Shown here piece by piece: positions 22,196-28,749 of a stretch of DNA of 48,360 bases; positions within the stretch are counted from its first letter, which is position 1, and each line of letters opens with the position of its first letter. The translations under genes and the position numbers were made by a program. Source of the DNA: Lachnospiraceae bacterium. GTDB lineage: Bacteria > Bacillota > Clostridia > Lachnospirales > Lachnospiraceae. The notes beneath the pieces are model-generated. The model did not search any database. It worked only from the letters and a program-made list of their open reading frames with translations, and was not told the origin of the DNA. The stretch covers positions 1 to 48,360 of the forward strand of contig JAEEXG010000016.1 in assembly GCA_016291405.1 (NCBI GenBank). Reading direction: 5' to 3'.

Positions 22196-23185
22196 TTAAT
22201 AAACGTACTTTGTTGAGTAGTTAGTTCCGTCTCCGATATATTCCTTTAGTGTTCTTTCGTTGGTGCTTGCTCCGAAAGTAGGATCCACAAGCGACCACTC
22301 TTTTCCGTCAAACTGGATGATGCCGTTTAACCATCCGATATCTTTGATATATACGCTTATCCATGCGTGATATACCATATCTTTACCCACATATCCGACC
22401 TCAAGTCTTGTGGGGATAGATTGACTTCTTAACATACTGGTCATTACGGCGGAATAGTCAAGGCAAATGCCGGTTCCGCTGTCCAATATCTCATCTACGT
22501 TTGAAATGTATCCGCTTTTAACGGTGTTTGCTTTGTCGTAGTCGTAGGTGATGTGCTTTGTTATATAGTTGTATACATTTGTGACAACATCAAGTTCGTT
22601 TGTGCAATTGGCGGCAAGCTCTGCGCCTTTTGCAACGGTCTTACAGTTTTTGTCAAAATATACGTATTGATTGGGGTAAAGGTAAGGCCCGAATGTGGAA
22701 ACTTCGGGAGCATTGATGGTGGTTTTAAAGGCAAGAGAATAAGATGTACCTTCAATGTTTTCGCAAACGCTGATTTCATAATCGCCTGCGCCCGATGTTA
22801 ACGGAAATGCGGCGTAGCCTGTCTGAATGTCATAAGTATATGTAACGCCGTTGGGACCTGTTATCTGAAGCTTAACCTTTGGAGAAGAACCAAAGTAATC
22901 AACGATGATATAGCCTTCTTTGGTGTTTGAATAATCAACGGAAGCATAGGCGTTTCCGTCTACCAATAGTCCCGGTGCCGATGTCTCAAGACAAACGGGA
23001 GTATTGTCACGCAAAGAAGCGGGATCGATAACCGTTTGAGAATTGGTCAAAGCGGTATCGCCCTCTGAACTTTTAATTGTAGTTACGCTCACACCTGTGT
23101 CATCGTCCGGAAATTCAACGGGCGCATCGCAGGCGGTTAAAGTTAAGGCCAAACCTAAAAGAAAAAGCAAATGATTCTTTTTCAT
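22196..23185 (-). CDS. Lipoprotein with a transglutaminase-like cysteine protease fold
   Basis: The chosen ATG at 23185 gives 329 residues and starts a clear lipoprotein signal with lipobox LTAC and lipidated Cys19. AGGA lies seven bases upstream. An in-frame start 51 bases earlier would put a hydrophilic stretch before the signal and is rejected. The C-terminal half is a transglutaminase-like domain with a complete triad: Cys241 in GTGICLDYS, His273 in YHAWISV and Asp301 in DPTF. The middle region (about 60-160) looks beta-rich. Such domains act as proteases or cross-linkers outside the cell. It lies between the anti-sigma-like gene and the T2SS-F gene, so processing a surface protein or a sigma-pathway signal is possible, but not shown. 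Confidence 0.82.
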   Translation of the reverse strand: MKKNHLLFLLGLALTLTACDAPVEFPDDDTGVSVTTIKSSEGDTALTNSQTVIDPASLRDNTPVCLETSAPGLLVDGNAYASVDYSNTKEGYIIVDYFGSSPKVKLQITGPNGVTYTYDIQTGYAAFPLTSGAGDYEISVCENIEGTSYSLAFKTTINAPEVSTFGPYLYPNQYVYFDKNCKTVAKGAELAANCTNELDVVTNVYNYITKHITYDYDKANTVKSGYISNVDEILDSGTGICLDYSAVMTSMLRSQSIPTRLEVGYVGKDMVYHAWISVYIKDIGWLNGIIQFDGKEWSLVDPTFGASTNERTLKEYIGDGTNYSTKYVY

Positions 23186-23202
23186 GACCTGTTCCTTTCT
23201 AT

Positions 23203-23703
23203 CTACTTGCGGGGCGTTAAGAGAAGGTGAATGCACTTTCCGTTAACGTCATATACGTAAATGTTGTACTCTTTTTTGTCATAAGGGAATGTAACGGTGT
23301 TTGTGGAATCATCATAAGATGAAGCATAAACTACGGTTCCGTCTGTACCCTCCATGTAACTTGAAGCAATATCTATCCTGTTTCCTTCGAAAGTAATATT
23401 GAAAGAATTTTCTTTCATTTCATGACTTACCACACTCAAAGGACGTCCCAGTGAAGGATCTACCGAAACAAAGGCTGAGCCTTTGGGTAAAAACAGGGGC
23501 GTTACAAGAGTAAGTATAAACAGTAAAGCTGTTATACAAATTAACAATCTTTCCGAGCGAATGTCGGTTTTGTTTCTTAATACAATTTTATCAAAAGGGA
23601 CCTTGTTAGGCTGCGTGTCACAGGCGGCAAAGACGTTTTGAAGCATCTTGTCGGCTGTTTTTATGTCCATTTCGTATCGCTTTTTAGATTTAAATCCAAA
23701 CAT
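23203..23703 (-). CDS. Single-pass membrane protein, putative anti-sigma factor
   Basis: I recognise no named family. The 166-residue protein has a cytoplasmic N-terminus of about 50 residues, one membrane helix at about residues 52-73 and an outside domain of about 90 residues that is probably all beta. Starting 11 bases after the ECF sigma gene with a typical membrane anti-sigma layout, it is the best candidate for the cognate anti-sigma factor. The zinc-binding HxxxCxxC motif of the ZAS class is absent, so it would be a different class. The role rests on position and topology only. Confidence 0.6.
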   Translation of the reverse strand: MFGFKSKKRYEMDIKTADKMLQNVFAACDTQPNKVPFDKIVLRNKTDIRSERLLICITALLFILTLVTPLFLPKGSAFVSVDPSLGRPLSVVSHEMKENSFNITFEGNRIDIASSYMEGTDGTVVYASSYDDSTNTVTFPYDKKEYNIYVYDVNGKCIHLLLTPRK

Positions 23704-23714
23704 CTTCCCACCCC

Positions 23715-24269
23715 CTATCCTTTCATGATTTTGTTAAGCTCATCGATCGCGGCCTGAAGCTGTCTTTTTACGGTAGATCGACTCATGTCGGTAACGTTAA
23801 CGATTTCGTCAATCTTCATGTTGTTAAAGTACCTTAATGTAATAAGCTCTTTCTTTGTGGAGGAAAGAGAATCGATGGCTTTCTTTAATCTTGCCGATTC
23901 ATCATTTTTAAAGGTTGAAGCTTCGGGATTTGAAGAAAGCTTCGTGTCGCATATCTCTTCCAAAATTTCCGAATCCACTTCACCGTAGTCGGATTTTAAG
24001 GATTTTTGCATGTCAAAACATACATGGAAAGCAATCTGGTTTAACCACGCTATAAATAGAGTGGGATCGTTTAAAGTTGAAAGCTTTCTTAATGCAACTA
24101 TAAATATTTCCTGCACAGCGTCCTGCGCAAGAAATTCATCTCTTAAATAATGTCGCGAGTAGTTGTAAATCTTATTAAAGGTAAGGCTGTATAACTGAGC
24201 AAAAGCATCGGAGTCTCCGTTTTGAGCCATTTTTACAAACTCGCCGATATATTCGTGCGAATACTCCAT
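23715..24269 (-). CDS. RNA polymerase ECF-family sigma factor
   Basis: The 184-residue protein has the two-domain ECF layout. Region 2 covers about residues 10-80, with AFAQLYSLTFNKIYNYSRHYL and the DAVQEIFIVALRKL segment that binds the -10 element. Region 4 covers about 118-178, with LRYFNNMKIDEIVNVTDMS and STVKRQLQAAIDEL, a helix-turn-helix for the -35 element. No region 1.1 or 3 is present. Three closely matching ECF-type promoters (TGAACC, 17 bp, CGTC or AGTC) lie just across the divergent intergenic region and downstream, making them its probable targets. The gene starts six bases after the GGDEF-like gene and is followed by a putative membrane anti-sigma gene. Confidence 0.88.
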   Translation of the reverse strand: MEYSHEYIGEFVKMAQNGDSDAFAQLYSLTFNKIYNYSRHYLRDEFLAQDAVQEIFIVALRKLSTLNDPTLFIAWLNQIAFHVCFDMQKSLKSDYGEVDSEILEEICDTKLSSNPEASTFKNDESARLKKAIDSLSSTKKELITLRYFNNMKIDEIVNVTDMSRSTVKRQLQAAIDELNKIMKG

Positions 24270-24275
24270 TTCTAC

Positions 24276-24971
24276 CTACCTGCCAAGTTTTTTATACGCT
24301 CGGGCAATTAATTCTGAGAAGGTGCCGACTTCTTCACTGTCAAATAAAACGTACTCAGAATGAACCACAATATTGCAATCATCATGAGCCTTGTTATATT
24401 CTCCGATGGATGATTCCAACTTATTAATAAAAGAAGCCATCTTGTCGTTATTACATTTTTCTATAACGGTGATAAATTCGTTACCGCCGTTTCTTCCCAC
24501 AAACCCAAAGCCGTCGGCGCTCTTTTCGTAAATCTGAGAAAAATCTCTGATTGCTTTGTCGCCGGTTGCTTTACCGCTTACGGAATTAATTTCTTTAATA
24601 TTAGCAATTTCAGAAACCACGCAGCCGATTCCCTTCATGGAATCAACGGTGCTGTAGTTTTCGAACAAGAGGTTAACGCTTGTTCTGTTGGGAATGCCGG
24701 TCTTTCTGTCAAGGAAAGCAAGCTGTTCCAAATTATGGTCTTCAATCTTAAACTGTTTTAATTTGATGAAATCAATAAGCAAGATTGCCAATGTAACTAA
24801 GACCGTAAAATACATAATGGCGCAAAGAATAAACAAACTTCTGTCAACAAAAATGCTTGAACGCATTGTTTTGTTAGAAATAAGAATCACAAGAAAAACA
24901 ATTTCCATTAATAAGAAGAAACTAAGTTCACAGATTTTTGTAACCTTGTAACTCTTTATACTCTTTTTCAT
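24276..24971 (-). CDS. Membrane protein with a degenerate GGDEF domain (GGNEF)
   Basis: I chose the ATG at 24971 (231 residues), because GGAGG (24980-24984) lies eight bases before it. A start 15 bases earlier would have to be translated through that site. Two membrane helices lie at about residues 10-31 and 41-64. A GGDEF fold follows, recognised from LDRKTGIPNRTSVNLLFE and from GRNGGNEF, with GGNEF at residues 162-166. Asparagine replaces the metal-binding Asp/Glu, and the RxxD inhibitory site is missing, so cyclic-di-GMP synthesis is doubtful. A sensory or effector role is possible. It is the first gene of the sigma/pilin operon, and a PilZ gene lies on the opposite side of the divergent promoter region. 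Confidence 0.8.
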   Translation of the reverse strand: MKKSIKSYKVTKICELSFFLLMEIVFLVILISNKTMRSSIFVDRSLFILCAIMYFTVLVTLAILLIDFIKLKQFKIEDHNLEQLAFLDRKTGIPNRTSVNLLFENYSTVDSMKGIGCVVSEIANIKEINSVSGKATGDKAIRDFSQIYEKSADGFGFVGRNGGNEFITVIEKCNNDKMASFINKLESSIGEYNKAHDDCNIVVHSEYVLFDSEEVGTFSELIARAYKKLGR

Positions 24972-25009
24972 TATTAATTCCTCCAAGTTCCCACTTAGCT
25001 ACACTTCTT

Positions 25010-25039
25010 ATTATAGTATAGAAGCGTTTAATGAGTAAA
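25010..25039 (-). promoter_or_regulatory. Predicted sigma-A promoter of the minus-strand sigma/pilin operon
   Basis: Read on the minus strand, TTTACT (25034-25039) is followed after 18 bp by TATAAT (25010-25015), about 40 bases upstream of the GGNEF-protein ATG. It does not match the ECF pattern found on the other strand, so the operon appears not to be autoregulated from this site. Confidence 0.5.
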
Positions 25040-25121
25040 GTTATCTTTATGTATATTAGCGCATATTTAAGGGGCTTTTGACTACCCAAACGGATGGTTT
25101 TGAAAAAATTTTTTAAAAAAG

Positions 25122-25148
25122 TGAACCTTTTTTTGAAAATGTATCGTC
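25122..25148 (+). promoter_or_regulatory. ECF-type promoter 1 (TGAACC, 17 bp, CGTC)
   Basis: TGAACC (25122-25127), followed by a T run, is 17 bp from CGTC (25145-25148). An A/T tract lies upstream. It precedes the small membrane protein gene by 34 bases. The same pattern recurs at 25549 and 28635. Confidence 0.75.
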
Positions 25149-25182
25149 TTTTATTTATGAAGACCACGAAAGGGGAATAAAA

Positions 25183-25542
25183 ATGAAACTTGGCAGCATA
25201 AAATCGGTAGTGCTTTCAGCCGTTTCATCTGTGGTATGTACAACAAAAATAATACTTGAGGGATATGACCTCTTAATCATCGAGGATGGTAAGACGCCTT
25301 TATCAAACGGGCCCGGAGGAGCAAACTACTTCCCACTTACCTGCGGAGTGATTGCAGCAATCATAATAACCACCGCTTTGGTATTATGGCTTGTTAACAG
25401 AGACAGATACGTAAAACGACTTAAAGACTTAAACCGAAAGCTTGAAAGAAATGAAAAGATTCCGTTCTTTGTAAAAACTATAAAAGAAGAAATTACAATA
25501 GCGGAATCGGAACTCGGAGCAAAAATTTTTAAAAACGAATAA
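25183..25542 (+). CDS. Small two-helix membrane protein of unknown function
   Basis: No family recognised. The 119-residue protein has a weakly hydrophobic N-terminal segment (about residues 7-32), a Gly/Pro-rich loop (SNGPGGANYFP) and a clear membrane helix at about residues 52-75. A charged C-terminal helix of about 45 residues follows, probably a short cytoplasmic coil. The ribosome site AAAGGGG precedes the ATG. It is driven by ECF-type promoter 1, and its last bases run into the A/T tract of promoter 2. It is therefore presumably a member of the same regulon as the surface proteins, perhaps as an assembly or anchoring factor (inference). Confidence 0.7.
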   Translation: MKLGSIKSVVLSAVSSVVCTTKIILEGYDLLIIEDGKTPLSNGPGGANYFPLTCGVIAAIIITTALVLWLVNRDRYVKRLKDLNRKLERNEKIPFFVKTIKEEITIAESELGAKIFKNE

Positions 25543-25548
25543 AAAATG

Positions 25549-25575
25549 TGAACCTTTTTTAAAATATATATCGTC
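25549..25575 (+). promoter_or_regulatory. ECF-type promoter 2 (TGAACC, 17 bp, CGTC)
   Basis: TGAACC (25549-25554) with the following T run is 17 bp from CGTC (25572-25575), 35 bases before the PilZ gene. The bases GTGAACCTTTTTT match promoters 1 and 3, and the -10 side CGTCTT matches promoter 1. Confidence 0.75.
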
Positions 25576-25610
25576 TTATATTTTTGGAAGGCTAAAAAGG
25601 AGAATGACTT

Positions 25611-25925
25611 ATGGAAGAAAGAAGACGAATTAACCGAGTGAATTTTGAAGCAAAGAGCGTCATCGTTCCTTGCGACTCACTTAAAAAAGTATATGCGGAC
25701 GTTTTAAACGTAAGCCCCATGGGCATGGCCGCTAAGGTACTAAACGATACACCTTCACTTCTCGGAAAAGATGTAATCGTTGTAGCAGAAACATTAATCA
25801 TGTATGCAGACGTTGTTCGTGAAGATGAAAACACGGACGGCACTAAAACAATTGCATTAAATGCAAGAAAGTTCACAAACGACGTTTTAAAATATTTATT
25901 TGAACACATAACAGAGGAAGAGTAA
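25611..25925 (+). CDS. Single-domain PilZ protein, probable cyclic-di-GMP receptor
   Basis: The 104-residue protein carries the two PilZ signature motifs. Arg5 and Arg9 form RxxxR in the N-terminal RRRINR, and Asn33, Ser35 and Gly38 form the [DN]xSxxG motif in NVSPMG. These are the residues that grip cyclic-di-GMP in known PilZ proteins, so ligand binding is likely. The rest matches the small beta barrel with a C-terminal helix. It lies under ECF-type promoter 2 and ends 15 bases before the first surface protein gene, so both are co-transcribed. It could tie surface protein production or export to cyclic-di-GMP; the partner is unknown. Confidence 0.8.
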   Translation: MEERRRINRVNFEAKSVIVPCDSLKKVYADVLNVSPMGMAAKVLNDTPSLLGKDVIVVAETLIMYADVVREDENTDGTKTIALNARKFTNDVLKYLFEHITEEE

Positions 25926-25940
25926 AAGGGAGAAGTTAAA

Positions 25941-28526
25941 ATGAAAAAAGATTTAAGATCATCAAAGCAGATTATCAAAGCATTATCAATCGGAATTTCA
26001 GCAACAATGCTTTTACAGCCTATCTCAGCTTTCGCTGATGATACAAGCGCAGCTGACAAGCTTCACACAGTAGGATTAAATGGAGATGAATCTATCACAA
26101 ATTCAACTGTAGCAGCAGAAGTTAGAGCAGCAGAAAATGCTGATAAGGCAGCATACGAAGCAGAGCAGGCAGCTGAAAAGGCAACAGAATTAGCTGAAGA
26201 ACTCGTTGAAAAGGTTGAAGGAAAAGACAAAACTGAAACAGAAGAGGCAGTTGACGGTATTCTTGATAAGGATAATAACAAAGACGGACTTACATTAGAA
26301 GAAAACGTTGAAGAAGCTAAGGAAGCAGTTTCTGATGCAAACGATGCAGTTGACAATCTTCAGACAGAAGTTGATGCAGCTCTTGATGTAATTGCAGAAG
26401 AAGCAACAAACGATGTAAGCGCAAACGTTACAGCAACCGAAACAGCATACGATAATGCTGACAAGGCTGAAGATGCAGCAAGACTTGCTCTTGAAACATT
26501 AAGCGGTAACGATTCAATTGTATATAAAGAAGATGCTATGGTTGAAGTTAACAAGGCTATTGAAGCTGCAAACACAGCAGATCAAGAAGCTAAGAAGGCT
26601 GAAACCGCATTAACTGAAGCTCAGGAAAGATACAATAAAGCAGTAGAAGACTACGAAGCTTTACTTGCTCAGGCTGACGTATCAAGAAACGAAATCGAAA
26701 AGTCAGTTTCCGACAATGAATATGCAGCTGCTCAGGACGAACTTGCAAAGGCTAAGGAAGCAATGGAAGCTGCTAAGGCAGCTTACGATACAGCTCTTGC
26801 AAATGTTGGAACAGCTGAAGCAAATGCTCAGACAGCTTTTGAAAAGGCCGGTATTGCAGATGAAAACGCTGATGCAGTTGTTGATTACCTCACAACTGTC
26901 AAAGGAACAGAAAGCTATGAAACATTGAAGCAGAAGCTTGCAAATGCTCAGGCTAAGTATGACGGTGAAGACTTAACAAGGAAACAGGCTCAAGACCTTT
27001 CGGATGAGTACGCTCGTAATATTGGTGAAGCGCAAGCTGAAATGAATAGACAGAGCGCTAACATGACCAATGCGTCAAATACGATAAACAACTGGTCATT
27101 AAATAATCAGGCTAATGGTGGTATAAAGGAAGTAAAGGATCACTATTGGATTAATGAATATCATGTAGACGGCTTCTTTTCTGGTCATTACGAATGGCGT
27201 GAAGTTACAGCGCTAGAGTACTATGGCAGATTTCTCAAGTTCGATAAGGAAATAAGGCAAGAGAATATTTACTATAACGAAACAGAGCAACAGGCTGCTA
27301 GGAATGCAATTAATCAAGCTAGATTGAATTATAGCGAAGCCGAGACAGCATATAACAACGCTTCATCTGCAAAGACAACAGCTGAAGACAATAAGAAAAT
27401 TACCGATGAAATCGTAAGCGCTCATGACAGCCTCGAACTCATCGAAAAGTATATTTACAGCAGTGATGCAGATACAACTTATGAAGACAAGGCTAAAAAC
27501 AGTGAGTACGACCAGTTGATTTCTGATATTGAAAGAGAATATAAGCAGTATGTTGAAATCAACACCGACTTAAAGAAGTACAACGATGCTGTTAATAACA
27601 GAAATTGGGGAGTAATCAGATGGCTCAAGGATAAGTTTACTGAAGTTGGTATCGAAGCTAAGTATATTGACTGGAACTGGAAGATTGAAAACGATAAGGA
27701 AACACACATCATTCTTGCAACCAACTCAAGCAACTTGAACTTCCTTATTTCTGTAGATCAGGGTAAGCTTAAAATGACAAGCATTGAAGAAGCTGAATTT
27801 GCAACATTCTCAGCTACATTCGATGCAGTAGCAGCAGCTCAGGCAGCTAAAAAGGCAGCTGATGCAGCTGAAGCTGAAAAGGATGCTTTACAGAAATACA
27901 ATGCTGCTGTAGCAAGACTTTCAACTCTTCAGGCAGAAGTTGATGCTCTTCAGGTTAAGGCTCTTACTAACGATGCAGTAGTAGATGAACTTGATGCTGC
28001 ATACAGAAGACTTGCAAGCGCATTTGCTATGGTTAACCAGGCAAGCCAGAATTATAACGATGCTAAAGACGAAGCTAAGAAGGCAAAAGAAGCAGCTGAC
28101 GAAGCTCAGAAGATTGCTGATTCTAAGGCTTCAAGACCTACACCGGCACCTTCAGACGATGATGATGATGACTATGTAGTACCCACATCAGAAGAAACAA
28201 CTCCTGCTCCTATTCAGACAGTTGTTCTTCCTCAGGGTGGCGTTACAGTAGCTCAGACTCCCATAACTGTAGTAGATGAAGCAACACCTCAGGCAGCAGC
28301 TCCTGTAACAATTAAGGAAGAAGCAGCTCCTAAGGCAGCAGCTCCCGAAGTAGCAGAAACTAAGGAAGATATTCCTGAAGAAGATGTACCTTTGGCAGCA
28401 GCAGATCAGAGCAAGATGAATTGGTGGTGGCTCCTTGTAGTACTTGTTCTTGGTACAACAGGTGCAGAACTTTACAGAAGACACATGATCAAGAAGAACG
28501 CAGATTCTGCAAAGACCACAAAGTAA
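25941..28526 (+). CDS. Large coiled-coil surface protein A with atypical C-terminal anchor
   Basis: No named family recognised. The 861-residue protein has a signal peptide (likely cleavage after Ala32 in SAFA-DD). An Ala/Glu/Lys-rich coiled coil follows (about residues 45-345). A less repetitive, aromatic-containing region spans about 350-630, with WSLNNQANGG and an HYEWREV segment, and has coil-forming stretches of its own. A second coiled coil covers about 630-730, then an Asp run and a Pro/Thr/Ala-rich stalk (about 730-820). The end is VPLAAADQSKMN, WWW (828-830), a hydrophobic helix with GTTGAEL, and a basic tail with RR at 846-847. There is no LPXTG. A helical hairpin stalk with a globular tip is a plausible shape. 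The gene is translated from AAGGGAG and sits under ECF-type promoter 2. Confidence 0.85.
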   Translation: MKKDLRSSKQIIKALSIGISATMLLQPISAFADDTSAADKLHTVGLNGDESITNSTVAAEVRAAENADKAAYEAEQAAEKATELAEELVEKVEGKDKTETEEAVDGILDKDNNKDGLTLEENVEEAKEAVSDANDAVDNLQTEVDAALDVIAEEATNDVSANVTATETAYDNADKAEDAARLALETLSGNDSIVYKEDAMVEVNKAIEAANTADQEAKKAETALTEAQERYNKAVEDYEALLAQADVSRNEIEKSVSDNEYAAAQDELAKAKEAMEAAKAAYDTALANVGTAEANAQTAFEKAGIADENADAVVDYLTTVKGTESYETLKQKLANAQAKYDGEDLTRKQAQDLSDEYARNIGEAQAEMNRQSANMTNASNTINNWSLNNQANGGIKEVKDHYWINEYHVDGFFSGHYEWREVTALEYYGRFLKFDKEIRQENIYYNETEQQAARNAINQARLNYSEAETAYNNASSAKTTAEDNKKITDEIVSAHDSLELIEKYIYSSDADTTYEDKAKNSEYDQLISDIEREYKQYVEINTDLKKYNDAVNNRNWGVIRWLKDKFTEVGIEAKYIDWNWKIENDKETHIILATNSSNLNFLISVDQGKLKMTSIEEAEFATFSATFDAVAAAQAAKKAADAAEAEKDALQKYNAAVARLSTLQAEVDALQVKALTNDAVVDELDAAYRRLASAFAMVNQASQNYNDAKDEAKKAKEAADEAQKIADSKASRPTPAPSDDDDDDYVVPTSEETTPAPIQTVVLPQGGVTVAQTPITVVDEATPQAAAPVTIKEEAAPKAAAPEVAETKEDIPEEDVPLAAADQSKMNWWWLLVVLVLGTTGAELYRRHMIKKNADSAKTTK

Positions 28527-28555
28527 TTTCGGGCTTTTATAGAAACTAAAACTTG

Positions 28556-28593
28556 GCGCTCATTTAAGTGAAAGCTTAGATGAGCGCTATTTT
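28556..28593 (+). terminator. Intrinsic terminator after surface protein A gene
   Basis: GCGCTCAT (28556-28563) pairs with ATGAGCGC (28580-28587), with an inner TAAG/CTTA stem, followed by TATTTTT. It separates the first surface protein transcript from promoter 3. Confidence 0.8.
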
Positions 28594-28634
28594 TAAAACC
28601 AATTTAAAAAAATAAAAATTTTTTTCAAAAAATG

Positions 28635-28661
28635 TGAACCTTTTTTGTAAGATTAAAAGTC
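28635..28661 (+). promoter_or_regulatory. ECF-type promoter 3 (TGAACC, 17 bp, AGTC), with an 88-base leader
   Basis: TGAACC (28635-28640) with a following T run is 17 bp from AGTC (28658-28661), continuing CTTATTA. The leader to the ATG at 28750 contains a small hairpin, TAGGA (28686-28690) with TCCTA (28697-28701). Confidence 0.7.
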
Positions 28662-28749
28662 TTATTAAGTGTAAGGGTAAATCGATAGGATTAAAGTCCT
28701 ACGACAAACCGGTTGTGTAAATGTAAAAATGTGTAAAAGGGAGAAAGAA

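Noticed and set aside
24901-24940. TGTGAACT on the minus strand as a fourth ECF promoter for the sigma operon
   Set aside because: It lies inside the GGNEF-protein gene, has T in place of the last C and no CGTC-type -10 box at the 17-bp position.
26063-26575. Ser/Ala-rich minus-strand open frames opposite surface protein A
   Set aside because: These are shadows of the Ala/Glu/Lys-rich coiled-coil codons; stop codons are rare there on the other strand by composition.
28680-28749. Cyclic-di-GMP-I riboswitch before surface protein B
   Set aside because: Only one short hairpin and a weak likeness to the aptamer core are present; the second helix is missing. Kept as a low-interest finding, not as a feature.
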